From: Opitutia bacterium
GTDB lineage: Bacteria; Verrucomicrobiota; Verrucomicrobiia; Opitutales; Seribacteraceae
Direction: 5' to 3'
NCBI GenBank assembly: GCA_002694035.1
Contig: NZKY01000054.1
Span: 21,749 to 55,331, forward strand
DNA length: 33,583 nucleotides
The notes beneath the pieces are model-generated. The model searched no databases. It was given only the letters and a program-made list of their open reading frames with translations, and was not told the origin of the DNA. The translations under genes were made by a program, and so were the position numbers. Shown here piece by piece: positions 17,110 through 26,043 of this stretch. Every line of letters begins with the position of its first letter. Positions within the stretch are counted from its first letter, which is position 1.

Positions 17110-17664
17110 ATGGCATTTAAGATGCTTTTGAACTATTTGTTGAGTCATCAAGAGATATATCCCTACAAAATTGAAAAACTTGCAGCAAGCATAAGTGCTC
17201 CAGTTTTTATGCCTGAACCCGATTCTGGTAATCTCTCCATGAGATTTGCAAAATTCCCCTTAGGTGGAAGTGAGTCTATAATTGATATTTACACATGCGG
17301 TAAGAGAGTTTTTATAACTGTTACTCGATTTTTAGCATCTCTACGAGTTTTTCTCGATAAATCGGCTATAAATCCTCCTCTTAAAATTCCGATTGAAATT
17401 TCCACTTCAGAAATTAACAAACAAGAGCCATTATTTAACGAAGTCTTTTTTAGAAATCAGGAACTGTCTGGAAATTTGAGTAAATCTGAGAATGATGATC
17501 ATTATTTTCTATTTAAAACAGATTCGATAAATTGTTTCGTTTACGGGATCAGCAATCCCTGCTTAAAAAAAGATGAGTCATGGATAAGATTAATTAATCG
17601 TTCGTTTGGTACCGAATTGGTACCACCGCGTAGAAAATTTGTCGAAAAATTAGTTTATAAATGA
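17110..17664 (+). CDS. Unrecognised protein translationally coupled to pssA
   Basis: 184 residues (172 if the second ATG at 17122 is used); no family recognised. No signal peptide or membrane helix is evident. It begins with a helix (LLNYLLSHQEIYPYKIEKLAAS), is mixed alpha/beta after that, and ends in the basic run VPPRRKFVEKLVYK. Its stop overlaps the pssA start as ATGA, so the two are very likely co-translated. The phosphatidylserine decarboxylase gene psd often precedes pssA, but this protein is too short and lacks the LGST self-cleavage motif, so it is not Psd. Confidence 0.65.
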   Translation: MAFKMLLNYLLSHQEIYPYKIEKLAASISAPVFMPEPDSGNLSMRFAKFPLGGSESIIDIYTCGKRVFITVTRFLASLRVFLDKSAINPPLKIPIEISTSEINKQEPLFNEVFFRNQELSGNLSKSENDDHYFLFKTDSINCFVYGISNPCLKKDESWIRLINRSFGTELVPPRRKFVEKLVYK

Positions 17665-18455
17665 AGGTCAAGAGTGAAAATATTAAAGCCCGTAAAATTT
17701 CAGTTCTAAAATTACTTCCAAATATTTTCACTACCATTGGCTTATGCTCAGGTTTGACTGGTATTAGATTTGCTCTGGAAGGCAACTGGCAAAATGCTGT
17801 TTTGTGTATACTTGTTGCTGCATGCTTTGATATGATTGATGGCCTATCGGCTAGATTATTAAAAGCTTTCTCTCCTTTCGGGGCTGAGCTCGACAGTTTG
17901 GCAGATGCAATTAGTTTTGGTGTCTCACCTTCTATTATTTTTTATCTATGGATTAGAGAACCCATTCTTGAGATAAAGCAAGCTCACCTACTAGAATGGT
18001 TTTGGATACCTATATTGTTTTACACTGCGTGCAATGCCTTTAGACTTGCAAGATTTAATGTGCTTCACCTCTCAGAAGAATCAACTATTTCAAGAAAGAG
18101 CTATTTTACAGGAGTACCTGCACCAGCAGGTGCTGGCTTACTACTTATGCCCTTAGGTTTACAGTTTATTTTCGACCGGTTTGATTATAATTTAAAATTA
18201 TCTGAATATCCCTTTTTAATAACAATTTGGGTGTTTATTATTTCTTTGTTGATGATTTCTAGAATTCCAACTTTTTCATTTCGAAATGTAAGATTTAACA
18301 TAGCCAGAAACAAAGCTATTTTGGTACTTCTTTTTGTTTGTTTAGGAGTATCAATATTTATGAAGGAGACATGGATTTTCTTATTTTCTGTGGGAATACT
18401 TTATTTTATTAGTATTCCCTTTTCCTATTTCGCTCAGAAAAAAGATACTAATTAA
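17661..18455 (+). CDS. pssA: CDP-diacylglycerol--serine O-phosphatidyltransferase
   Basis: Inner-membrane enzyme making phosphatidylserine from CDP-diacylglycerol and serine, the first committed step to phosphatidylethanolamine. The CDP-alcohol phosphotransferase signature D-G-x2-A-R-x8-G-x3-D-x3-D is present as DGLSARLLKAFSPFGAELDSLAD (residues split here: DGLSAR then FGAELDSLAD, about 56-80). The N-terminus LPNIFTTIGLCSGLTGI and the block AFRLARFNV, YFTGVPAPAGAGLL are typical of the bacterial type-II PssA family. It has 264 residues and about seven membrane segments. The end overlaps the convergent TPR gene by eight bases. Confidence 0.94.
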   Translation: MKVKSENIKARKISVLKLLPNIFTTIGLCSGLTGIRFALEGNWQNAVLCILVAACFDMIDGLSARLLKAFSPFGAELDSLADAISFGVSPSIIFYLWIREPILEIKQAHLLEWFWIPILFYTACNAFRLARFNVLHLSEESTISRKSYFTGVPAPAGAGLLLMPLGLQFIFDRFDYNLKLSEYPFLITIWVFIISLLMISRIPTFSFRNVRFNIARNKAILVLLFVCLGVSIFMKETWIFLFSVGILYFISIPFSYFAQKKDTN

Positions 18456-19803
18456 CCAACAGTTCAGTATTTCTAATAGCTTCTTTATTATTAGGCTCTA
18501 AATCTAGAACTATTTGATAGTGCATTTTGCTTTTTTCACGCTTTTTTTTCATTAAGGAAATGCGTGCTAGTTGAAGATGAGAGTTAATGTGTTCCCAATT
18601 TAACTCACAAGCATATTCAAAAGACTTTTGAGCTTTATCGATTTCCTTAAAAGATAAATAATGAATTCCTAATTCGTAATGTGCTTCAAAGTTATCAAAG
18701 TCCAGATCAATAATCTTCATTAAATTTTTTTGTTGATCATCAAGAGAAGAAGGAGGATTGATTTTGTGTATGTATAAATGGGTTTTTGAAATTAATTTTC
18801 TAATATTTAATGAATCAGTGTATAACTGCCTTGCCCTATCAAAATCATTTAAATTTGCACTCTTTTTTGATTTTTTCTCAAGTTCTTTTTTTTCTAAATT
18901 TAAAAGTAATTCTGCTTTTTTAAATTCTTCAAATGCTCTTTGTGGTTTTTCCCCTTGAAAATGAATGAGTGCAATATTGAATGAACATTCTGCTTGTCTA
19001 AATTCGCATTCGAATGATTTTTTAAAATATAGATTAGCCGATTTAAAATCCTCATTTAGCAATTTTAAATTAGCAATTTTGTATGACGCTATGCCTTTGG
19101 TTTCATCATGTTTAGTTGATTCCTCCAAAAGTTTAATTGCTTCAGGAAAGTTATTCTTAATGAGTTCTAATTCACCTAGCTTATAAAGTACCTTAGGTCT
19201 GTATTGATCAATCCTAAGAAGGGGAGAGAACATATTTTTGATTTTTAAATAGTCATTTTGAGAATCATTACTTTCATGTAATGTATCCATATGTGAAACC
19301 GCTAGATCAAATTGAGCTTGATGGTGATCAGAAATAAGATCGTTAGTAACTTCAAGTAGCGAAATCTTCTTTTTGTAGTTTTCTTTTTGAGTAATGAGTT
19401 TAGAAAGCAAATAATATGCATTTCCATCATTTGGATCTAATTTGATGATCATTTCCAAATATGGAGATGCAAGATGTTCTGCGTTATAATTTTGTAAAAT
19501 CTTAATTGCTAGCTTGTAATATTTGAGAATGTTTTTCTCGGCGTTGATGGCTTGATCAATTTGAAATTTTGCTTTTTCGAAGGAAGAACAGTAAAGATTT
19601 TTTTTTGCCAGCAAGTAATGAAATTCTGAGGATTTTAAACCCCTTTTGATTGAATTTACAATTAAGTCATCAATCATATCGAATTTTTTGTTTATAAGGT
19701 ATATCTCACAAATTAAAGAAATTGTTGGAATGTGATTAGCATCAATACTGAGTGATTTTCTCAGATGAAACAAAGCTAATTCATTACTGATATTATTGTC
19801 CAA
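18448..19803 (-). CDS. TPR-repeat protein
   Basis: Made almost wholly of tetratricopeptide-like helix pairs (about ten), for example FEAHYELGIHYLSFKEIDKA and NSHLQLARISLMKKKREKSK; no enzymatic domain, signal peptide or membrane segment is seen. 451 residues. The start is TTG at 19803; no in-frame ATG exists between it and the end of the upstream gene, 30 bases away. It is the last gene of a minus-strand cluster with the coiled-coil protein, adenylate cyclase and a second TPR protein. A scaffold role in that cluster is inferred from context. Confidence 0.85.
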   Translation of the reverse strand: MDNNISNELALFHLRKSLSIDANHIPTISLICEIYLINKKFDMIDDLIVNSIKRGLKSSEFHYLLAKKNLYCSSFEKAKFQIDQAINAEKNILKYYKLAIKILQNYNAEHLASPYLEMIIKLDPNDGNAYYLLSKLITQKENYKKKISLLEVTNDLISDHHQAQFDLAVSHMDTLHESNDSQNDYLKIKNMFSPLLRIDQYRPKVLYKLGELELIKNNFPEAIKLLEESTKHDETKGIASYKIANLKLLNEDFKSANLYFKKSFECEFRQAECSFNIALIHFQGEKPQRAFEEFKKAELLLNLEKKELEKKSKKSANLNDFDRARQLYTDSLNIRKLISKTHLYIHKINPPSSLDDQQKNLMKIIDLDFDNFEAHYELGIHYLSFKEIDKAQKSFEYACELNWEHINSHLQLARISLMKKKREKSKMHYQIVLDLEPNNKEAIRNTELLVN

Positions 19804-19833
19804 AATTAATCGATCAGATTTGTAATATTTATA

Positions 19834-21384
19834 TTATTTTTTTCTTCTTCCAGAATTTGTCGACTTCAAATCAATAATGTTAACAGCATCTTTGTTCATT
19901 AATAAAACGGCGAGACTGTAGTGCGCCCTTGCAAATGATGCGTTTAGTTTGATTGCTTTTAAAAACTTTTCGTACGCATTTTTATATTCCATCGCATCGT
20001 AAAGTAGAAGACCCAGTCTGTAATAAGCTTTATCAAATGAGGGGTCAATTTGTATTGCTTTTTCGAAATGAAATTTCGCCTTTTCAGGATTTGGTTCGCT
20101 TAACAATGTTCCATCATTTGCAAGTTTTTGTCCTGATGTTAACAGCTTCGCAAACCAGTAGTGACAAATTGACATTTTAGGATCAATTTCAAGTGCAGTT
20201 TCATAGTTTCTAACGGCCTGATCATGCTCTGCAGGACTATTGAGAATTCTCGCTAAATTAAAATAAGCTTCGACAAAGTTCTGATCCACATCCGTCGCTT
20301 TTTGAAAATGTATTTTTGCTTCATTTAGATCACCATTTTTTTCGCAGTGATGGGCAAGTTCATAGTATGCCAAGGAATATTCAGGGTTAATTTCTAGTGC
20401 TTTGAAAAAATGTTTTTTAGCAAGAGAGGCATCATCATCATCTCTTAGAATCATTGCTAAGTGAAAATGTGCTTGGTCTAATTCGCTATTATACAAAATA
20501 GCTTTTTTAAGATTTTCTTCTGCTTTCTTTAACTCATTTTGTTGTCTTAAAATTACTCCGATTTTAAAATGTGCGAGTGCATTTTCTTTGAAAAACTGTA
20601 CAGATAAATTATAGTGCTTTAATGCTTTCGATAAGTCTTCTTCCCTCTCATAGCAGGATGCCAATAGATAATGAGCTTTTGAATATTCTGAATTAATTCT
20701 TATCGAGCAGAGTAGGGATTTTTTAGCTTTGTTGACCTCATTTTCAAGGAAGAGAAGTTTTGCTAAATTATAGTGCGCTTTGTAATGTTCGGCATCGAGC
20801 TTGATAACTTTTTCAAAGTGTTTTCTGGCTTCAGGGTAATTTGTTTTGTCAATTATCGAACCTTCCTTATTGGTAGCTACTCCACCTGATAGTAATTTAC
20901 CCATAGAGTAGTGAGCTTCGATATAATCACTATTTATATCAATAGCAGTTTCATAATTTTTTCTCGCTTCTTCGAAGTCATCAGCATTGGTAAGAAGGGT
21001 AGCTTTATAATAATAAGCCTGTTCAAAATTTTGATTTATTTCAGTAACTTTATCAAAATTGTTTTTTGCTTCTTCAAAATCTTCGATTTTTATTAATAAT
21101 AATCCATAATTGAAATAAGCATGTGCGAAATTAGGGTCCACTTCTAGTGCATTAAGAAAACAGTTTCTCGCATTTTCTAAGTCGTCGTTAACCGACAAAG
21201 CAATTCCAAGCTCACATTGTGCCTTGGCATAATCAGGTTTAATTTCGACTGCTTTCTTAAAATTTTTTATACACTCTTCAATTGAATTCTCTTCTTTCAA
21301 TAACACACCAAGTTCGTAGTATGCTTCAGCAAATTCTGGATTGAGTGAGATTGCTTTTTCTAAATGCGATCTAGCATTGCTCAT
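19834..21384 (-). CDS. TPR-repeat protein with 14 repeats, downstream of adenylate cyclase
   Basis: 516 residues of near-continuous TPR units. Fourteen repeats can be counted by their A-x-A-[HY]-[YF] positions (AEAYYELG, AHAYFNYG, IEAHYSMG, YKAHYNLA, SLAYYELA, ARAHYSLA and others), with 34-residue spacing broken by two short insertions (SGGVATNKEGSIIDKTN and SGQKLANDGTLLSEPN). The C-terminus is a basic tail (GRRKK). The chosen ATG (21384, MSNARSHLEKAI) lies five bases after the cyclase stop; the frame is open further upstream to 21423, but that would add non-TPR residues inside the cyclase gene. Likely a protein-protein scaffold, co-expressed with the cyclase. Confidence 0.87.
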   Translation of the reverse strand: MSNARSHLEKAISLNPEFAEAYYELGVLLKEENSIEECIKNFKKAVEIKPDYAKAQCELGIALSVNDDLENARNCFLNALEVDPNFAHAYFNYGLLLIKIEDFEEAKNNFDKVTEINQNFEQAYYYKATLLTNADDFEEARKNYETAIDINSDYIEAHYSMGKLLSGGVATNKEGSIIDKTNYPEARKHFEKVIKLDAEHYKAHYNLAKLLFLENEVNKAKKSLLCSIRINSEYSKAHYLLASCYEREEDLSKALKHYNLSVQFFKENALAHFKIGVILRQQNELKKAEENLKKAILYNSELDQAHFHLAMILRDDDDASLAKKHFFKALEINPEYSLAYYELAHHCEKNGDLNEAKIHFQKATDVDQNFVEAYFNLARILNSPAEHDQAVRNYETALEIDPKMSICHYWFAKLLTSGQKLANDGTLLSEPNPEKAKFHFEKAIQIDPSFDKAYYRLGLLLYDAMEYKNAYEKFLKAIKLNASFARAHYSLAVLLMNKDAVNIIDLKSTNSGRRKK

Positions 21385-21389
21385 GATGA

Positions 21390-23675
21390 TTATTTGGTTG
21401 TCATTACCCATACACCATCCCATTCACCCTTAGGTGGATTTTTTTTCATATGGTCACACCTATCTAAGTATAATTGAGCTGCTTTATCATTAGGATTAAT
21501 TTTTTTAACATCTTTAAAAAGTTTTATAGCCTGATCCCACTTTGCCTCATTCCACGAACGGTATCCATCATTAAAAATTCCAAGTGCTTCAACTAAATTT
21601 GGGTAACTACTATCATCATGAAAATCGAGCACCTCATAAACTCCTACAGGTTCTGTCTTACCCTTAACAATAACATAATCAACTTGTCTGGTTCGATAAG
21701 TTGCTTTGACCGCTTTGTAGGTGAATTCACTTATAAGTATATGAGCACCGTATTGCTTGCAAGCACTCTCAATTCTAGCTGCAAGATTAACACCATCACC
21801 AATTACGGTATAATCCATTCTTTTGGGAGATCCAATATTACCAGAAACAATCGAATCTGTATTGATACCCATTCCATGATCTATGGCCATTTTCCCTTCA
21901 GTAGATCTTTTATCATTAAAGACTTTAAGATCAGTCATCATTCTAATGGCAGCCCGAACAGCTCTGTCAGGATCATCATCATGTGGCACAGGTGTTCCGA
22001 AAATACACATCATTGCATCACCAATAAACTTATCAAGCATGCCACCCTCATCTGTGATACAATCAACCATTATGGTAAAGTATTCATTCAGTAATTTGAC
22101 AGTTCCTTGAGCACCTAATTCCTCGGTGATCGTAGTAAAACTTCTAACATCAGAGAAAAGTACGGTACCTACACTTTGTTTGCCGCCCATAATATCATCA
22201 CTATCACCAGCATTCATAAGTTGGTCAGCTAGTTCGGGGTCCATATAGCGTGACATTGTAGACTTCATCCGCTTTTCCGAGCTAATGTCTTCAATCATCA
22301 ACATAATACCGAGATTCTCCTTTTTTTGACCAATAAGAGGAAGAAGAGAAATATTCACCGATAATTTCTCGCTATCAAGAATGATTTCATGATCTAGAAA
22401 TTCTTCTTCTTCTTCAACTTTTTCAAGTTTGTTAAGCAACCAATCATTTTTATTACTCAAGATGTCTTTTATTGGTTGCTCGAGAATATCGGAAACAATC
22501 GGAATCTTCAATATCCTTAGGCCAGCTGTATTACATGTTTTGACAATACCATTTTCATCAATTGTGAGCACAGCATCATGCATACTGGAAAGAATACTTT
22601 CAGAGTAGTTCTTCTGATTCTGAACATCGTCAAACAGTTTGGCATTTTCAATACCCATGGAAATCTGGGAAGTAAACGCAGCAAGTCTTTTTTCATCTTC
22701 AGAATTAAATGAACCTCCTCTTTTATTTAATACCTGACTTACCCCAATTGTTTTACCTTCTTTGTTTAAGACAGGCATGCAAAGAATTGATCTTGTAAAA
22801 AATCCAGTCTGTTTATCAAAACTTGGATTAAATCTTAAATCAGCGTATGCGTGAGGAATGTTGACGGGTTTACCGGTAGTAAAGACAGTCCCCGCAATTC
22901 CAAGATGATTAGGGAATTTAATAACCGATTTTTCATCCAAACCTTCCCCGACTTCTGTATAAAGTTCATTTGTTTTTTCGTCGTTTATGAAAAGGGTAGC
23001 CCTTTCGCAGTCTAACATTGTAGAAATAGTCGTAATAATTTTCTGCAAAAGTGGAGTTAGTTCCAATTCAGATGATACTTGTGAAACAACATCAAGGAAT
23101 TCAAGCTCTTGCTTTCTGGCAGCTTCTATTTGTTCGACAATGATATTTCCCTGAATTGCAATGGCAGCCTGTTCAGTCATTGCTTCAAGTAGGTCTAAAT
23201 CGTCTTGTTCGAATTCACCGTCAATTTTGTTTAGAATTTGAGAAACTCCAATTTCCTCACCAGAAACAGTTCGTAAAGGTGCACAAAGAATACTTTTAGT
23301 TCTAAATCCTGTCCTGACATCAACAGCTTTATTAAAGCGGTCATCTTTATAAGCATCATGGATTATAGCCCCTTCATTTCTTGTAAAAACCCAACCCGCA
23401 ACTCCTTTGGTGTTTAATATTCTGATTTCTCTTCTAAAACTCCCCTGAGCTATTCTTGAATATAGTTCACCGGTTGCCGGATCGTTAAGGAAAATTGTGC
23501 CTCTTTCAGCACCAATGGTTGTAGTTGTAATCTTTACTAGTGTTTCTAGTGCTTCATCGAGGCTCTTGGTTTTGGCGAGGTCAGTAGTTACCTGTAGCAG
23601 CATGTCGGAAAACCTTTCTGTCCTTTTAGACTTCGGGTTAGAAGATTTCTCTTTATTTTTTTCTTTTTCTTGCAT
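21390..23675 (-). CDS. GAF-GAF-PAS class III adenylate cyclase with C-terminal TPR-like helices (CyaB1-like)
   Basis: Predicted soluble cAMP-forming enzyme, 761 residues. Order: GAF-A (about 30-175), GAF-B (about 200-345), PAS-like domain (about 355-465), class III cyclase domain (about 500-685), TPR-like helices (about 697-745). Catalytic residues are complete: metal-binding D509 (FSDVRSFT) and D553 (KFIGDAMM), adenine-selecting K549 and D621 (MDYTVIGD), transition-state N630 and R634 (VNLAAR). GAF-B has the full NKFDE motif (NKRGGSFNSEDE, 317-328); GAF-A a near match (NKIDGEFEQDD). In Anabaena CyaB1, with the same order, GAF domains bind cAMP and activate the enzyme. The start has a strong GGAGG and overlaps the coiled-coil gene by 23 bases. 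Confidence 0.93.
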   Translation of the reverse strand: MQEKEKNKEKSSNPKSKRTERFSDMLLQVTTDLAKTKSLDEALETLVKITTTTIGAERGTIFLNDPATGELYSRIAQGSFRREIRILNTKGVAGWVFTRNEGAIIHDAYKDDRFNKAVDVRTGFRTKSILCAPLRTVSGEEIGVSQILNKIDGEFEQDDLDLLEAMTEQAAIAIQGNIIVEQIEAARKQELEFLDVVSQVSSELELTPLLQKIITTISTMLDCERATLFINDEKTNELYTEVGEGLDEKSVIKFPNHLGIAGTVFTTGKPVNIPHAYADLRFNPSFDKQTGFFTRSILCMPVLNKEGKTIGVSQVLNKRGGSFNSEDEKRLAAFTSQISMGIENAKLFDDVQNQKNYSESILSSMHDAVLTIDENGIVKTCNTAGLRILKIPIVSDILEQPIKDILSNKNDWLLNKLEKVEEEEEFLDHEIILDSEKLSVNISLLPLIGQKKENLGIMLMIEDISSEKRMKSTMSRYMDPELADQLMNAGDSDDIMGGKQSVGTVLFSDVRSFTTITEELGAQGTVKLLNEYFTIMVDCITDEGGMLDKFIGDAMMCIFGTPVPHDDDPDRAVRAAIRMMTDLKVFNDKRSTEGKMAIDHGMGINTDSIVSGNIGSPKRMDYTVIGDGVNLAARIESACKQYGAHILISEFTYKAVKATYRTRQVDYVIVKGKTEPVGVYEVLDFHDDSSYPNLVEALGIFNDGYRSWNEAKWDQAIKLFKDVKKINPNDKAAQLYLDRCDHMKKNPPKGEWDGVWVMTTK

Positions 23676-26043
23676 TTTTGACCTCCAATTCAGCCCTCAA
23701 TTCTATTATTGTTTCTTGAAGTTGTTTGTGTTCCAGAGTTTTCAACTGATTTTGCTTTTGCAATTTTTCCTCCTGAAAGTGTTTTTTACTGTCTATCTCA
23801 TCCCTTAGTGCATTTACCATACTTTTGAAATGATTTATTTCTCTGTTTTGCGTACTTAAAGCTTTTTGAACAGCGTCGTTTTTACTAGCTTCTAGTTCAA
23901 TTAGTTTATCCCTGAGTGTATTTATATTTTTCCGTAAATTTTTAATTTCGTTGTTAGAAGTATTTTCTGAAGCTTGTTTAAGTTCATCCTTTTTAATTTT
24001 TAAAGTTTCTACTTGATCTCTTAAATTGACAATAGAAGATTTTAGCTGATCGTTTTCTTTGGCAGAAGCAAGATAAGCTTTTTGGATGCCTGCTTCATTC
24101 TCAATGGTTTTGTTTTCAAGTTCTTCCCTTAAGTTAGAAATATTTTCTTTTAGATATTTGATTTCGCTTTCTTTAGTAGAAACTGCTCTTTGAATTGAAT
24201 CCTCCTTTTCTTGTGTTATGCGGTCAATTTTTTCTCTAGCTAATACAACATTTTCTTTAAGTGTTTTTATTTCAATGGAAAAACCTGCTTCCACACTTTG
24301 TTTTATTGCTTTCTCATTAATCTGAGATTCTTCTAGATCAATCCGTAAATCTACGACAGTTTGTTTGAGTGCTGCGATTTCATGCTCATAAGATGCACTA
24401 ACTTTTTGAACTTTATCATCATTGCGTGAATTGGAAAGGTCGATTTGGTTTCTAAGTGTACGAACGGATTCCTTAAGTTGATTTATTTCTTTTACAGAAT
24501 CAGCGTGAGCTTTTTGCACACTTTCCTCTTCTTTGATTTGGGCCTTATCTAATTCTTCACGTAGAGTTACAGTAAGGTCTTTTAAAGACCTAATTTCGTT
24601 CTCTTTTTCACTCTTAATCTTTTGTGCGCTAGCCTCAGAATCAAGTTGTTGGTTTTCTAGTTGTTTTCTTAATGAAGCAAGAGAATTTTTGAGCTGTTGG
24701 ATTTCTTGATTAGAAATCGCCGAAGCCTTTTGAACGGCGTCTTCTTTTTCGACTAGTTTCTTTTCGAGTTCATCTCTTAGTTCTGCAACAGTATTTTGTA
24801 GCGATTTTATTAGGGAATTTGCCTGCGAAGTAGCTTTTTGAATATTGTCTTCTTCGCGAGCTTTTAGAGTTTCTAAATTTTCCCTAGTTACAGATAAAGA
24901 ATTTTTCAACTGCTGGATCTCTGTATTTGCAAAAGTTTGTGCTTGCTGTACAGCTTCCTCTTTTTCTACTAACACTCTCTCGATTTCCGTTCTAATTTCG
25001 GAAATTGTGCTTTTGAGTGATTTAATTTCAATTCTAGAAGAGGACTTTATTTTTTGAATGCGGTCAGCTTCGCGAGATTTATTGATTTCGAGATTGTCAC
25101 GTGCCAATGCGAGAGAGTTCTTGAGCTGCTCTATTTCATTGTGTGATTTAGAAATTGCAGATTGAATATTTTCACTTTCCTTGTTTGCGGCAACTTCCAA
25201 TTCTACCCTCAATTTTTGAACTGTATTTTTAAAATCTTCTATTTCCTTTGCATAATTAACCTGTAATTTTTGAATTTTGTCTTGTTCTTCTTCCTTTTGT
25301 CTATCGAGTTTACTTCTTATCAATAAGAGGTTTGATTTTAGTGATCCAATTTCTTGAAGGTTAGTTGATTGTGCTTTTTGAACCGCGTCTTCTTTAGCAC
25401 TTTCTGCTACTTCCAAAAGTTTGTTTAGCTCGAAAATAGTTCTCTTATGTTCATTGATCTCAGAAGTGAAATTAGATTTTGTTCGTTGAATAATTTGTTC
25501 ATTGTCGAGATTGATATTGTTAATCTTCTCTCTTAGTTTTTCTGAGGATGATTTTAGTTGAGCTATTTCTTGTTGAAAGCCTCTGCTTATTTGCTGTTTG
25601 ATTTCTTGCTTTTCTGCTTCACTCTGATCGAGAGACTTTCTAAGTTCAACAAGACTTGTCTTCAGATTTAATGAATCTAAATTCTCTTGTGACTTTAATT
25701 TTTGAATTTCTTCCTCATTTTTTGTCTTTTGAAATTGGATTTCCTCTCTTAAATTTTTAATCGTACTTTTTAGTTGCTTGATTTCTAAGGAATTATTGAG
25801 GGAAATTTCTTGTTTTTTTTCCTCAAAACCAACTTGTAGTCTTTCATTTTCTTCTCGTTGCTTTTCTATTATTTTACGGTAATTTCTTTTCTCCTTTTCG
25901 AAATTTGAAATCACGGTCCCAACTTCTTCATCTTTCTCCCTGGAGCATTCATCCAGTTCATTTCTTAGGGAAAGAATGGTTTGTTTTAAAAACCGATTTT
26001 CTTGGGATAAAATTAGAGCCTCTTCTTCAGATAAATGAGACAT
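23653..26043 (-). CDS. Long coiled-coil protein built from 21.7 exact 36-residue repeats
   Basis: 796 residues, no known family. After a 14-residue head the chain divides with no insertion or deletion into 21 repeats of exactly 36 residues plus a final 26-residue piece (14 + 756 + 26 = 796). The consensus is roughly E-I-x-x-L-K-x-x-[IVL]-x-x-L-R-x-x-[LI]-[ED], a charged segment, then [IV]-Q-K-A and S/T/N-rich linker residues. Hydrophobic positions 2, 5, 9, 12, 16, 27 and 30 make a continuous helix of 10 turns per repeat (3.6 residues per turn), unlike the 3.5 of a classical heptad coil. No signal peptide or membrane helix is seen, so it is a likely cytoplasmic rod about 115 nm long if fully helical. 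ATG at 26043. The adenylate cyclase start overlaps its last 23 bases. Confidence 0.88.
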   Translation of the reverse strand: MSHLSEEEALILSQENRFLKQTILSLRNELDECSREKDEEVGTVISNFEKEKRNYRKIIEKQREENERLQVGFEEKKQEISLNNSLEIKQLKSTIKNLREEIQFQKTKNEEEIQKLKSQENLDSLNLKTSLVELRKSLDQSEAEKQEIKQQISRGFQQEIAQLKSSSEKLREKINNINLDNEQIIQRTKSNFTSEINEHKRTIFELNKLLEVAESAKEDAVQKAQSTNLQEIGSLKSNLLLIRSKLDRQKEEEQDKIQKLQVNYAKEIEDFKNTVQKLRVELEVAANKESENIQSAISKSHNEIEQLKNSLALARDNLEINKSREADRIQKIKSSSRIEIKSLKSTISEIRTEIERVLVEKEEAVQQAQTFANTEIQQLKNSLSVTRENLETLKAREEDNIQKATSQANSLIKSLQNTVAELRDELEKKLVEKEDAVQKASAISNQEIQQLKNSLASLRKQLENQQLDSEASAQKIKSEKENEIRSLKDLTVTLREELDKAQIKEEESVQKAHADSVKEINQLKESVRTLRNQIDLSNSRNDDKVQKVSASYEHEIAALKQTVVDLRIDLEESQINEKAIKQSVEAGFSIEIKTLKENVVLAREKIDRITQEKEDSIQRAVSTKESEIKYLKENISNLREELENKTIENEAGIQKAYLASAKENDQLKSSIVNLRDQVETLKIKKDELKQASENTSNNEIKNLRKNINTLRDKLIELEASKNDAVQKALSTQNREINHFKSMVNALRDEIDSKKHFQEEKLQKQNQLKTLEHKQLQETIIELRAELEVKNARKRKK
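23682..23686 (-). promoter_or_regulatory. Shine-Dalgarno GGAGG for the cyclase gene, inside the preceding coding sequence
   Basis: Minus strand reads GGAGGTCAAAAATG, six bases before the ATG at 23675. It fixes that start and lies inside the last codons of the coiled-coil gene. Strong Shine-Dalgarno sites are rare in this window, so efficient, possibly coupled, translation of the cyclase is suggested. Confidence 0.8.

Noticed and set aside
16663-17151. Longer lipoprotein start at 17151
   Set aside because: It would add 21 residues before the signal peptide and overlap the divergent gene; ATG at 17088 gives a correct lipobox position.
23653-26043. 108-base periodicity taken as a CRISPR-like or satellite DNA array
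   Set aside because: The copies have diverged at DNA level while the 36-residue protein pattern is kept, so it is a coding repeat.
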